A stretch of 64,000 bases of DNA, taken from contig JAWQUS010000011.1 in assembly GCA_036365455.1 (NCBI GenBank), positions 2,748,001 to 2,812,000 of the forward strand. The letters are read 5' to 3'. The DNA is from Macrosoma leucophasiata. Lineage: Eukaryota; Arthropoda; Insecta; Lepidoptera; Hedylidae. The notes under the pieces are model-generated. The model had not been told where the DNA came from. It saw nothing but the letters and a program-made list of their open reading frames with translations, and made no database searches. Position 1 is the stretch's first letter. Every line of letters starts with the position of its first letter. The position numbers and the translations under genes are program-made. Shown one piece after another: positions 43,623-53,988 of the stretch.

Positions 43623-44295
43623 GTAAAAATTAATTATTATTTTGCTGCCTTAAGAATTCATGCAGGTTACTAACTCATTATTTTTCATCGTTCGTTCGGA
43701 AAATAAGTCACACTTCGTAATTTTCAGTGAAATCGATGGTATGGATCGCGCATTATCGGAAAAGATAAATATGTTAGAGACACAAGAACTTAGGTCTTAG
43801 GAAATGCATTTAATTTTGTCTGTTGACGGCATCTGGTTTTTGTGTAAGTGTCTTTAGGCTGTAGTTATCATCTATGTGAAAAGCTTATTTGCCACCTTCG
43901 TTACCTACAAAATAAATATCTACTAATTTCCAACTACATAACCCATTACAACACCTTGTTATAAAATCAACATCACCTTATCCTTTACTTGGAGACCGAA
44001 TCCGAGATCACTAATATAGAAATTATAATCTACAAAACAATCAACAGAGTAAGAACGGTTACAACATACACATAAACTGTCAAGATTATAATATCCTTCA
44101 CATAATATATGTAACTTATCAAGCTCATGTAGTTGACATAGTGATATTTGTCCGGGAACCTTCTACAATTCACTGACAAGCCCTAAGGGGTTAACGTATC
44201 ACACTTTGAGAATTTCCAGCTTAAATATTATATTCTAACTACAAGCATAAAATACGAAATCAAACAACTTTATCATCTTATATTAACATCTTACT
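43623..44295. other. AT-rich stretch with a family A 3' fragment
   Basis: 43828-43915 is a sense-plus family A 3' piece (GTGTCTTTAGGCTGTAGTTA ... GCCACCTTCGTTACC). The rest unassigned. Confidence 0.5.
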
Positions 44296-44572
44296 TACTG
44301 GTGGTTGAGCTCCAGTGACGGAGCTCGTGGGCGTAGGCACCGTATTATAAAATATACTTTCCACTAAATGGTAGTGTTCAGCACTATCGTGTTCCGGTCA
44401 GGTGGTAATGTACGGCCTTGTGATTTCCGGCAGAGAGGCATAACACCTTAGGCCTCAGGAGTGGTAACGCATCTGTATTTCGACCTTGGTCTTTGTGTTG
44501 TGCTGCAGTCATCACTTAACATCAATGTGAACTGGATGCTTGTTTACCACTTCCATAACTAAAAAAAACATG
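44296..44572 (+). mobile_element. Family A, complete copy
   Basis: From ACTGGTGGTTGAGCTCCAGT to ACCACTTCCATAACTAAAAA, all blocks in order. Confidence 0.8.
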
Positions 44573-44592
44573 ATCACTTTAAAAACAGCGTA

Positions 44593-45560
44593 GCCTTTTG
44601 TGCTGCAGTTTGATATGTACCAATAGTCTAAGAGCCGAACCTAGGTCGACTTTCAGTCATCTGTTTACCGAATGAAACATTGTTTTCATCAAATTTCATA
44701 CATAAACAAACACCTCTTGCATGTATTGCATCAAAATAAAATATTTTATTAGTTTTTTATTTAACTGCATCGGTAGCCTAGTGGTAGCAGGCCACTACTA
44801 CTACGCTGAAGTCCTGGGTTCGATTCCCGGGTAGGGGGTTATCAGAAATAATGGTGTAAAGCCCTTTGGTTTTCTCTGGTTTTATTTGATATTTGGATAT
44901 TTTGATATTTCCATTTTTTGGAAATTTCCCAGTACCTCGAAGTTTGGTAATGTGCCCGGAGATGTCAACAGGCTCACCACCTGTTATATGGGCCACATAC
45001 GTAACCGGCGAAGCGTGGATTTTTGCATGTATGTTTGAATGCATGCATTTACCTCTGCCTACCCCTTCGGGGATTACAGGCGTGAAGTTACTTTTATTAT
45101 TCTTTTTTGCTCATAAAATATTTATAGGCAAGTTTTGATAACCAAACAAATGTGTTTGAAACTAAAAGCTTTAAACATATAAAATAGGTCTTTGAGGTTT
45201 ATTGGTTAACAGATTAATTTGGTAAACGGTGCAATCACCTATATTTTCTTACCTGATTACACCGCATAGCCATGAACATAAAATTTATGTATTTAATACG
45301 TAAGCAATACATCAAATACCTATTTTATATGTTTAAAACTTTTAGTTTCAAAGCCATTTGATTGAATATCAAATGGGTGGGTGAAACTTGTTAAAAAAAA
45401 TCCGTAAAATGATAGCTATGAATAAATTTTGATAGACGATACATGCAAGACGTGTTTGTTTATGTATGAAATGTGATAAAAATAATGTTTCGTTCGGTAA
45501 CAGATAGGTGAAGGTCGACCGAGGTTCGGCTCCCTTACTACAATTGAAACAGCAAAATTA
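44593..45560. mobile_element. Foldback element split by a tRNA-SINE
   Basis: Outer arms (about 44615-44745 and 45420-45545; AGCCGAACCT-GGTCGAC, TTTCATACATAAACAAACAC, TCTTGCATGTAT) and inner arms (45147-45189 and 45318-45361; TTTGAAACTAAAAG, AACATATAAAATAGGT) belong to one large imperfect inverted repeat. The left arm is interrupted at 44764 by the family C SINE, which is therefore younger. Confidence 0.7.
44764..45100 (+). mobile_element. tRNA-derived SINE (family C), most complete copy
   Basis: Head: CATCGGTAGCCTAGTGGTAG (A box) and CCTGGGTTCGATTCCCGGGT (B box), tRNA-Gly-like. Body: CCAGTACCTCGAAGTTTGG, TGTGCCCGGAGATGTCAACA and ACGTAACCGGCGAAGCG. The tail CTCTGCCTACCCCTTCGGGG ... GGCGTGAAGTTAC closely resembles the LINE-E 3' end (CTCTGCCTACCCCGTTAGGG ... 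GGCGTGAAGATAC), implying LINE-E-type machinery mobilised it. Confidence 0.8.
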
Positions 45561-45689
45561 TGTTATCTTATTCAAACTAAACAACATATATCAAACAACT
45601 CGCGTGAGTACGGATGAGAAAATACTTTTTTCACCATGTAGACAAGCTACATTTATCATATCTTTCACAATATGAAAGTAAACCCCACC

Positions 45690-45890
45690 TTACATGCCGC
45701 TAAATGGTAGAGTGCAACACTATCTTATTCCGTTGTTGTTATTTCCGGAACAGAGGCATAACATCTTAGGCCTCAGGAGTGGCAACGCAAATTGACATCT
45801 CTGGTTTCATGTTTATAGGCTACAGTATTACTTGCCATCAATGTGAACTATACGCTTGTTTGACACCAAATGACATAAAAAAATTAAAAC
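45690..45890 (+). mobile_element. Family A, diverged copy
   Basis: ATGCCGCTAAATGGTAGAGT, GAGGCATAACATCTTAGGCC and ATCAATGTGAACTATACGC, then an A-rich end. Confidence 0.65.
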
Positions 45891-45899
45891 ATGTTTGAA

Positions 45900-46085
45900 C
45901 ATAGTATGTTCTTAGGTTTTCTCGAGCTACACTCATTGAAATAAAACTAGTTTTCGGATTTATCTCGCGTATATTAAACTAAAATGATTATTTAAAATCG
46001 AACCCGACGTTTTGGTCGCTTTCCAGCTTCCGTGGTCTCGGGCAGACTGAGGTGGCATTTGTCTGACAGCAGTTTGAAAAATTAT
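45900..46085. mobile_element. Relic with GACGTTTTGGTCGCTTTCC motif
   Basis: TTCTCGAGCTACACTCATTG, CCCGACGTTTTGGTCGCTTT, CCAGCTTCCGTGGTCTCGGG and CTGACAGCAG are shared with the 8863-8977 spacer and with 9470-9555 and 23040-23160. Class unknown. Confidence 0.45.
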
Positions 46086-46175
46086 AATGCGCAGCTACGT
46101 CCATCTATTTCGCAAACGTCTTGCGTAGCGTTCAGGATTAACACAAAAGTTACTAATTGTATCATGTTTGAACAG

Positions 46176-46356
46176 TAAGGCTTCTTTCATTCTGCAGCGT
46201 GTCGCCGGTCGCGTGTGGTACGACCGGCGACACGCAGTACAAAATCGCTACCAGCAAGCACGCGGCACAATGAAAGCCACTATGGAGATTCATACAAATT
46301 GCACAGGTCGCGCGCGTACGCGACCGGCGACACGCTGTAGAATGAAAGGAGCCTTA
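46176..46356. mobile_element. 181-bp MITE with terminal and internal hairpins
   Basis: TIRs of about 37 bp: TAAGGCTTCTTTCATTCTGC, then AGCGTGTCGCCGGTCGCG, against the right end with few mismatches. The left TIR also pairs with an internal copy (GCGTGTCGCCGGTCG with CGACCGGCGACACGC) as a perfect 15-bp hairpin. Apparent open frames through it are by-products of the high GC content. Confidence 0.75.
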
Positions 46357-46999
46357 AATAAACTCATCCTATCGTAGAAACGTATATTTTAACAAGGATT
46401 TGACACCGATTGCAAAGCAAGCACATTGGCACGCACCCTCAAAACCTTTAACATCATAAAATCAGTCACCAGTCTCGACGCTACCTCAGAGAAATTTTGC
46501 TTATTTTGGCGAAAAAAATGGGAACAGGAAAAAACCCTAACACGGGTAAAGGTGATAACGAAATTCCGTCAAAAAACTCGGGTGTAATTAAGCTTTTGAA
46601 CCTTTAATTTGCTGCCGTCGCTTCTCATTAATGATTCCGTTGATAAAATCTTTTTCTTTGAATCATTTGCTACGGTCAGCGCTAACTGGCTGTTGAGGTG
46701 TGCTTTCTGGTATTTTAATGAAGATACTTCTGAAGTTAATGCTTGTTTATCTTTGGTGCAGAACTTTGTTGAATTTCATAATATTTCCCTTATTATGCTG
46801 AGGTTAAGTTGCACCAAAATATGTTTAACAATAAATCCAACACTTTCTCTAACAGTGACTGTGAAATGCGTTGCACGAGCGTATTTTTGGAATAATTAAA
46901 GTTATCAGGGTTGAGAAGACAATAAAAGATAGCCAGTGAATGACAAAGAATGACTCTTTTTCTTTTCTTTTCTTTTTACTCTTCGTTATTAGTTTGTAA
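46357..46999. other. AT-rich stretch with pyrimidine tract
   Basis: TTTTCTTTTCTTTTCTTTTT near 46957-46978. Nothing else recognised. Confidence 0.5.
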
Positions 47000-47185
47000 A
47001 AGGGGATATGAGACATTCTACTGATATACTTATTTACATTAGTATATTATATTTAGTTTTATCTTAGTGATATTGTTGACTTTAAATTTATTTTTTAGCT
47101 TGTTTAACATGTATATTTTTGACGTGTCATAAGAGGTGCCTGTCACCCTAAATGAATAAAAGAGATTCAGATTCTGATTCTAAAG
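47000..47185 (+). mobile_element. Probable LINE 3' UTR with (GATTCT)n tail
   Basis: Ends CCTAAATGAATAAAAGAGAT and TCAGATTCTGATTCT, a polyadenylation-like signal followed by short tandem units, as in many insect non-LTR elements. Confidence 0.45.
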
Positions 47186-47244
47186 AAATACATGTGGCAA
47201 CCCTATACATTTAGACGCGAAACGACGTTTAATTTTTTTTTAGA

Positions 47245-47365
47245 ACAATCGTTAAGTAATTGTCTCAAGTAATCTTCAGAATTCGCGTCTAGATACATTA
47301 ACTCTAATTATCTAGAACAATCGTCAAGTTATTGTTGAATCAAGTAATCTTCAGAATACGCGCCA
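47245..47365. repeat. Short direct duplication (~50 bp, 70 bp apart)
   Basis: AACAATCGT-AAGT-ATTGT and CAAGTAATCTTCAGAAT-CGCG occur twice. Confidence 0.65.
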
Positions 47366-47624
47366 TTTCATTCAATACTTGGATTGAGCACAAATAAACG
47401 TATTCATCCAATGAATTTGTGTATTTGTATTCACGATAAACATTTATGTTTTGTTGAGAAGTTGATTGCTTCTGTATGTATAGTATGAGATATTTCGTAT
47501 GGAGATTGAAAATTTTACGACATCATGATGTTAAAATGTGCAAGAAAATTGTAAAAATATACAAAAGTCACTAATTTTTGTTCTACAGTTTTGATGTACT
47601 ATTACAACATCAACATCTACCTAC

Positions 47625-47825
47625 ATCTGCCGCCAAATGATAGGTTAGTAATGCATGGCTCCGTAATAGCTATCACAGAGACATAACAACTTAGATCTCA
47701 ATGGTGGCAACGCATTTGCATTTTTACCTCTGCTTTTTGTTCAGACTTCTACAGGCTGCAGTCATCTCTGAAATCAATGATAGCTGCTTAATTGTGTGCC
47801 ACCTTCTTTTTAGAAAAAAAGATAA
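47625..47825 (+). mobile_element. Family A, diverged copy
   Basis: TGCCGCCAAATGATAGGTTA, GAGACATAACAACTTAGATC, CTACAGGCTGCAGTCATC and GTGTGCCACCTTCTTT, then A-rich. Confidence 0.6.
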
Positions 47826-48654
47826 GAAAAAACATTTTACTTTCATGTAAAATTTAACCAGTATATTAATACATTTAACTCTCACTGACGACAATATATC
47901 CAAGCTTAGAATTCCAATCAGCTATCGAAAACTAAAACTCACTGAATCAGCTTTAATTACATACACTTTCAAAGGCCATGCTACGCCTACTTAGCGCACA
48001 CTACACACACTTACACAAAAACTGCTTACAATGCAAAATAGACGCTAAATGCTAATCTTACCATCGGCCACAATATGCCTTATGCGGATACAGGAAGCTG
48101 TTAACTTCGCCACAGACGCCTATACCGTGTAAGTGTGTTCAGACCATAAAAGCTTTCTTGAAACTACATTACGTTTAGTTTCCTTCCAAGTTCCGCTTTC
48201 ATTGTCTCATTTTACTCTCATCTCTCTCCCGCCTACGGTTTTACATATCTTCATTTCGTTTTCTCCAGCTATTTTAAGCTCCATATTCAATGAATTTAAT
48301 TTATTTCTTCGAATCCTTTGAAAAACAGGTACTTTTTCTTCTTGGAATGGTTTAAGCTTGAATTTATTTTGTTTGGTTTGGTTAAGACGCTTTTCTATTG
48401 TGAATAGGGAACGTTGAGAGTTCAACTTGTAGCTGGTATTAAGATTAACCAGTTTGCTTCAAATAAAAAGAAAATTTTCTCATTATATTCTATTTGAGTT
48501 GTGTGTGTACTTTATAATCATGCAAAGATATACGTTTTTAGTTTAAAATAACTTGAAATGAATGAACTAACAAGTTTATACTTAGAATAAAATGCTTTGG
48601 ACGAATATTTTTTTTTAATTTGTACTTCACATTCCGAAACTAATCGATTTTGCA
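47826..48654. other. AT-rich stretch, nothing recognised
   Basis: No family match; short frames without recognisable features. Confidence 0.5.
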
Positions 48655-48740
48655 ATCACGTTCACGTTTTGACCCATGTGTCAGGTGGAGAGGTTATTGA
48701 CATCTCATTAACAAACTCCGAGGTTAGTGATGCGAAACTA
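48655..48740 (-). mobile_element. Family C SINE fragment
   Basis: ACGTTTTGACCCATGTGTCA, GGTTATTGACATCTC and ACTCCGAGGTTAGTGATG follow the reversed order of the family C body. Confidence 0.45.
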
Positions 48741-48780
48741 CTAGAAAGAAAAAACAATACCATCAAAAATAATATATGTA

Positions 48781-49675
48781 TGTAAAGAATATTACTACAC
48801 TAGTGTAGTGGTATCCTTAAAGCATTCATTATTTAAAAGATGACAGTGTCACGTCACTAACACTGACTGCTAGACTGGAGACATTTATTTTATGACACTT
48901 TAAGCAAAACGTGTAATTATAAATATTATCCTGTTTAAATAATAGAAGAAAAGGCTTTAAATGTTGTTTTATAATAGTATTATGCTCTAGTGAAATAAAG
49001 ACGAACTTGTGTTTGCTGAAATAACAGAATTTATTTTATTCACATCACAATTGAAGCGCGCATGGCCCAGCGGCTGGTGTAGATCGTAAGCGATCTCCTC
49101 GGTTAAGCACTACGGGCGCGGTCGGGTAGTGTGATGGGTGACCGCTAGTGGCAAATTAAATGCGCGTTTCCGTGCTTCGGAGGGCACGTTAGGCCGTCGG
49201 TCCCGGTTGCTATCGATGGATAGCAGTCGTTAAACCTTGTCGGAGGCCTTATGGGCGGATAGAAATCATCCAAGTGAGTTGGCCACTAACCCACCCACCT
49301 CCACCAATCCGCATTGGAGCAGCGTGGTGGAGTAAGCTCCAGGCCTCCCCCAAAAAAGGGGAGAGACTCGTGCCCAGCAGTGGGACGTATAATGGGTTGC
49401 CATTATTATTATTACTTATACATCACAATTAAATAAAAGTTAAATACAATTTACATACTCTTTATAAAATAACTTGCCTGAAATAACAGACAGCAACATT
49501 TAAAGCCTTTATTCCTATTATTTAAATAGGATAATATTGATAATTTCACGTTTTCTCAAAGTGTCATAAAATAAATGTCTCCGGTCTAGCAGTCAGTGTT
49601 AGTGACGTGACACTGTCATCTTTTAAATAATGAATGCTTTAAGGATACCACTACACTAGTGTAGTGATATTCTTT
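48781..49675. mobile_element. Long-TIR foldback MITE carrying a SINE in its loop
   Basis: Arms of about 180 bp (48781-48966 and 49494-49675) are close complements: ACTACACTAGTGTAGTGGTA, AGATGACAGTGTCACGTCAC and AAGGCTTTAAATGTTG. Without the 378-bp SINE insertion (SINE plus one target copy) the element would be about 520 bp. The subterminal CTACACTAGTGTAG is itself palindromic. TATG words flank it, but a target duplication is not certain. Confidence 0.8.
49042..49430 (+). mobile_element. Complete 5S-rRNA-derived SINE (family B) with target duplication
   Basis: The element occupies about 49053-49419 between ACATCACAATT at 49042-49052 and 49420-49430, an exact 11-bp target duplication. The head has GATCTCCTCGGTTAAGCAC, ACGGGCGCGGTC and GATGGGTGACCGC, matching the internal promoter half of 5S rRNA (box A, intermediate element, box C). 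Then come the body (CTATCGATGGATAGCAGTCG; GCATTGGAGCAGCGTGGTGG) and the tail CCAGCAGTGGGACGT ... GGGTTGCCATTATTATT. The tail resembles LINE-F. I recall a 5S-derived SINE described in the moth Helicoverpa armigera (HaSE3), which this may match. Confidence 0.9.
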
Positions 49676-49682
49676 ACATATA

Positions 49683-49855
49683 TTTATGGTCCCGTAATAA
49701 CAATCACAAAGACATAATAACTACTTAAGGTTTCAGGGGTGGCGACGTATCTGTATTTTGAGCTATGGTCTTTGTGTAAGTGTCTATAGGCTGCAGTCAT
49801 CAATTTACATCAATGTGAACTGCATGCTTGCTTGCCACCTTCATTACACAAAACA
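49683..49855 (+). mobile_element. Family A, 5'-truncated copy
   Basis: ATGGTCCCGTAATAACAATC to GCCACCTTCATTACACAAAA. Confidence 0.7.
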
Positions 49856-50159
49856 AAAGGATAATAAACGTTTATCAATAGTCCCCGATACGGGGATAAA
49901 AGTCACGACCCCAATGTAGTAGTAGTACTAGATCTAGATCTAGTGGTAACTAGGTTGGTAGTTGATTACCTAAACACATGCAATCACAATTAACATAATC
50001 TGTTTGCTTTACAAATATTTGTGTTGATACGATGAGAATTAAGGTAGCAATCCAGTTATATCTACAAATTAGTTTGGGAATTAATCAATATAATGATATT
50101 AAATAACACGTTACTGAATTAATTAGAAACAAGCCATTTGCGATAGATAGAATGTATGG
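49856..50159. other. AT-rich stretch
   Basis: AGTAGTAGTACTAGATCTAG at 49918-49937 is a small palindromic patch. Nothing else. Confidence 0.5.
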
Positions 50160-50470
50160 TTAACCATAGCATGTATGAGTAGCCATATGCAGGTTTCCCC
50201 TCTGTCAAAGAACAAGCCCAAATGGGCCTATACCTGTCGTCTAGATGTTTAAATGTGTGCGTGAAATTGTATCTGTATTTTGTTAAAGTCAAGGTGTGAG
50301 TTTCGTAGTAATAGACGATTTTTGTGGTGTGCGTGTGTGTCGCACGCATTTCCCCCCGCAAAAAATGACAGACTGTTTTGCATCGGTAATACACGCTATG
50401 GCTACTCCCCTCCGGTCCGCCGCAACCGGTGGGCCGCGTTGCTCTATGTCTGACACTAAAAGATAATATA
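50160..50470. mobile_element. Family K element, copy 1
   Basis: Shares with 56065-56290, in inverted orientation, AAAGTCAAGGTGTGAGTTTC, GTAGTAATAGACGATTTTTG and TATGGCTACTCCCCTCCGGT. The end with CAGGTTTCCCCTCTGTCAAAG matches 58400-58420 inverted. CCGGTCCGCCGC-ACCGG is hairpin-forming. Probably non-autonomous DNA element. Confidence 0.6.
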
Positions 50471-50637
50471 GTACCTAAATATCTGGGCTCCGTCTTCAAA
50501 TAAACTTCACCCACTCATTTTGTCGACGACATGTAATACGGCACAGACAATGATAATAATACGATTCCCTACAACTATGAATGTTATTATTCTACTGAGA
50601 CACTATAGAAATTGTCTTGAGATGTTTGTTATCTATA

Positions 50638-50684
50638 TCTATACTAATTATTATAAGGCTGAAGAGTTTGTTTGCTTGTTTGCA
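50638..50684 (+). mobile_element. Helitron-like 5' terminus fused to a SINE
   Basis: TCTATACTAATTATTATAAG, GCTGAAGAGTTTGTTTGC is the typical 5' end (TC after A). At 50685 it runs directly into a reversed family B SINE, so the rest of the Helitron is missing. Confidence 0.6.
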
Positions 50685-50687
50685 ACC

Positions 50688-50909
50688 CATTGTCGGATGT
50701 TTTCCAACTGCCCATAAGGTCTCCAACAGGGTTTTACGACTGCTATCTATCGATAGCAGCCGGGGCCGACGGCTTAGCGTGCCCTCCGAAGCACGGAAAC
50801 GCTTATTTTAATTTTCCGCTCGCGGTCACCAATCACACACCCGACCGCGTCCGTATTGCACAACCGAGTAGATCGCTTGCGATCTACACCAGCCGCGGGT
50901 CCATGCGCG
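50688..50909 (-). mobile_element. 5S-derived SINE (family B), 3'-truncated
   Basis: Reverse orientation: TCGGATGTTTTCCAACTGCC, CTATCTATCGATAGCAGCCG, CGACCGCGTCCGTATTGCA and CAACCGAGTAGATCGC. The 3' half is absent. Confidence 0.75.
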
Positions 50910-51004
50910 TGTTATTTTCTGTAGACAACATAAGATACTCCAAAAACTTAAAATACAACTTTGAACGATTAAGATATACCTACCAATAATAATAATATAA
51001 ATAA

Positions 51005-51361
51005 TAATGGCAGCCCATTATACGTCCCACTGCTGGGCACGAGTCTCTCCCCTTTTTGGGGGGAGGCCTGGAGCTTACTCCACCACGCTGCTCCAATGCG
51101 GATTGGTGGAGGTGGGTGGGTTAGTGGCCAACCCACTGTCGGATGTTTTCAAACCGCCCATAAGGCCTCCGACAAGGTTTAACGACTGCTATCCATCGAT
51201 AGCAACCGGGACCGACGGCTTAACGTGCCCTCCGAAGCACGGAAACGCGCATTTAATTTGCCACTAGCGGTCACCCATCACACTACCCGACCGCGCCTGT
51301 AGTGCTTAACCGAGCAGATCGCTTACGATCTGCACCAGCCACTGGGCCATGCGCGCTTCAA
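51005..51361 (-). mobile_element. 5S-derived SINE (family B), complete
   Basis: Reverse orientation from GGCAGCCCATTATACGTCCC to CACTGGGCCATGCGCGCTTC, all regions present, including the 5S-like GCGGTCACCCATCACACTAC, CGACCGCGCC and GCTTAACCGAGCAGATCGC. Confidence 0.85.
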
Positions 51362-51380
51362 CCTACCAATGCATTACTTT

Positions 51381-52530
51381 AATTGTTAGGTCACAACAAA
51401 ATATACAACTAACTTAATTGTTCCTGAGAATGAGAACAGATCACTATCCCAGTAATTACGTGTGAACACTGCAGTCTGGGACAGATAGAAATACAGCCTC
51501 TTATTTGGCCGTGGTCGGGTTAAGTGATGCCTTTCATCAGTAGACAGAACGGACCCATTATATAGATGGTGAATTGCTGGAATGGACGTATGAACCGTTA
51601 TTAGTTCAATGGTCTGCGAATTAAATTCTGAATTCGAGTTTAGTTATGTGAGTGTCTCACATAAAATTGTAAACGCAAATGAACTCGAATTGTGTACTCA
51701 TACTTTCGTAATCATGTACCATGTGTCGATTGAGGATGTGAAGATTAACTGCAATCAGTCTTAATGTGAGATTCACAGACCACACAACGGGTTTATTTTG
51801 AGAAAAATAAGTTTAGGACTGTACGTAAAGTATGAGTTTTGACAATTCTAAGCGTACTTTGCTAAAAGTAAAGTCGTAGCGGTCTGTGAATCTCAACCTT
51901 GTATCCCAACAAGTCATACAATTTTAATGGCCTTTCTCTTTAAATTTTTCGTCATACTAAAAAAGAAAAAGGTTTGTTCAGGATGAAGATTAAAGCGTGA
52001 TAAATCACGCAATAAAAAAATAAATAAACGGTTTATTTCTTATGCACTGATATACTGATAGATTCGCTTTTTAGTTTCGAATTGCTTTGAAACCTTCGCC
52101 CATTTTATATTCCTTATAAGAAATAATAATATCAAATCTAGGAAACGCTCTTAAAAGTGTACTTGGCCATTACATAAATTATAATTCACCTCCACGACTC
52201 CAATGTGGAATCCGACTGTAATCCTCAGTCAAATAACGTTTAGTTTTAACAATTAAGAAATACCTTCCATTAATGAACTTAATTGTTAGGTCAGTACAAA
52301 ATCTACAACTAACATAAAGTTCATGAGAATGAAAACTGAACACTATCCCAGTAATTACGTGTGAACGCTGCTGTCTGGGACAGATAGAAATACAGCCTCT
52401 TATTTGGCCGTGTTCGGGTTAAGTGATGCCTTTCATCCGGAGACAGAATGGACCCATTATGTAGATGGTGAATTGCTGGAATGGACGTATGAACCGTTAT
52501 TAGTACAATGGTCTTGGAATTTAATTGTGA
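51381..52530. repeat. Duplicated segment with exact 900-bp spacing
   Basis: AATTGTTAGGTCA begins at 51381 and 52281. About 250 bp align (TATCCCAGTAATTACGTGTG, GAAATACAGCCTCTTATTTG, GGTGAATTGCTGGAATGGAC), and weaker similarity continues (ATGTGT-GATTGAGGA), so a ~900-bp unit was tandemly duplicated long ago. Confidence 0.75.
51767..51895. mobile_element. Small MITE with 15-bp TIRs
   Basis: TGAGATTCACAGACC (51767-51781) and GGTCTGTGAATCTCA (51881-51895) are perfect inverted ends of a 129-bp element. It lies in only one of the two 900-bp units. Confidence 0.75.
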
Positions 52531-52707
52531 ATGCCAATTTAGTCAAGTAAATGTTTTTGCTAAAATTCTAAATAACTCAAATAATTTACGAGTAATTCAG
52601 TTAAAGTGCTCATTAAAAATGTGTGAATTGAGGAATTTGTCTATCATGATAGTCGCTCTGTCTTTTTTTCGTTTCCTAATGTTAGTTCATATTTTTAGGG
52701 CTTTATG
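52531..52707. other. AT-rich stretch
   Basis: Diverged continuation of the second 900-bp unit; no gene. Confidence 0.4.
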
Positions 52708-53060
52708 TCACCGGGACTCTATAGCGGCGCGACCAGTAACCTGGTGGCCGTTTGGTGGCGCAACCAATTTTTGAGGATGCCCTCCTACCCGGGCAGATCT
52801 GCCCTCGACATAGCGAAGGCATGACTCAGGTGACATATGGGGCCGCGCGTGCTAGGAATCACCGGAGGGTATTTTTTACCGGGGGGCAACTAGCCGGATG
52901 CCAGCACAGAATGGTACTGTATGAGACACCATAGCGTCTCACTCACTCGGCCGCCAGTTCACCATTTTGATACGGTCGCTGTGGTGTGGCGACTCTGTTG
53001 TCGGTATGGTGTCTTGTTTTGGTAGCTTACGGACACCTCGGTGACGTCATAATTTGCCGG
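52708..53060. other. GC-rich segment of unknown origin
   Basis: Far more GC-rich than its flanks, starting TGTCACCGGGACT and containing CTACCCGGGCAGATCTGCCC and GAGACACCATAGCGTCTCAC (each partly palindromic). A short plus-strand frame is open at 52752-52934. TGTCACCGGGACT differs by one base from the first 13 bases of the LTR-like region at 61114; this could be a diverged solo LTR or chance. Confidence 0.35.
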
Positions 53061-53124
53061 TGAAATATAGCTCTTAAAGTTAAACCAGTCCTGTTTATTT
53101 GCACTTCTTTATTGTCTATAATAT

Positions 53125-53305
53125 AAAAATAAGTCAGGTTTTCCTTCCTGACACTATAACTCTAGAACGCACAAACCGATTTCCACGGTTTTGCATTCGT
53201 TGGAAAGGTCTCGGGCTCCGTGAGGTTTATAGCAAAGAAAACTCAGGAAAAAATATTTATGAAACGACATCCACGCGGGAGAAGTCGCGGGCAAGAGCTA
53301 GTTAT
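53125..53305 (+). mobile_element. Helitron-like element, decayed
   Basis: CACAAACCGATTTCCACGGT, GTTGGAAAGGTCTCGGGCTC, ACGCGGGAGAAGTCGCGGGC and AGAGCTAG|T at the right end, matching the CTAG-ended family. The 5' end is not clear. Confidence 0.6.
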
Positions 53306-53988
53306 TTATACATTTTATTGAAAAAAGAGAAGGTTTACTATTTGGCCAATCTCATAATGCTGATTTGACTCATTTTATAATTTCATTGCATTAAGTATTT
53401 TTGAGCCAAGCCCCTAACGGGGTAGATCGTTGTTTGTTTACGGTAAAATTTACGGTGAGATTTATAATGCGTTATGTGATACAATATTGACTTCATGTAA
53501 AAAAATTGTGTATTTTTGAAATGAATGTAAAATTTAATGCAGTAATAAATTAAATAAACATTCTGTAAGCGTATGGAAATAAAATCGATTATGGAAATTG
53601 CAGCAGCGTTTTGTTCAAGCTAGCAGATTTTTATTGAGACGAACATATTTTTTAGTTGGTCGGTGTTTGGAAAAGTAATGCAATTTTATTTAAAATATTT
53701 TTCACTTTGATTGTAACGTTAAATACGAACGGAGAGTAATTTAATAAATTGGAAACTTCAATAAAATGGTCAAGTTGTCAATTTATTTTCTGGTAAATGA
53801 ATTTACACTCGTGAAAAAATCAAGTATAGGTATCATAAGTAGATAAATTTGAAAGATTTGTAAGTTAACTCAATAAAATTACTAATGCTTGTGGTTCCAA
53901 ACTTGTTTTATGTCTTATACGTACATTTGTATTTCAAAGGACAAATAAGAAAGTCAACTTCAATAATAAGTGGATATAATTTTTTTTA
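53306..53988. other. AT-rich stretch
   Basis: GCCAAGCCCCTAACGGGGTAG near 53405 is a LINE-E tail-like scrap in reverse. Otherwise nothing. Confidence 0.45.

Noticed and set aside
46168..46377. Arginine-rich 69-codon frame
   Set aside because: It is the read-through of a GC-rich MITE with inverted ends.
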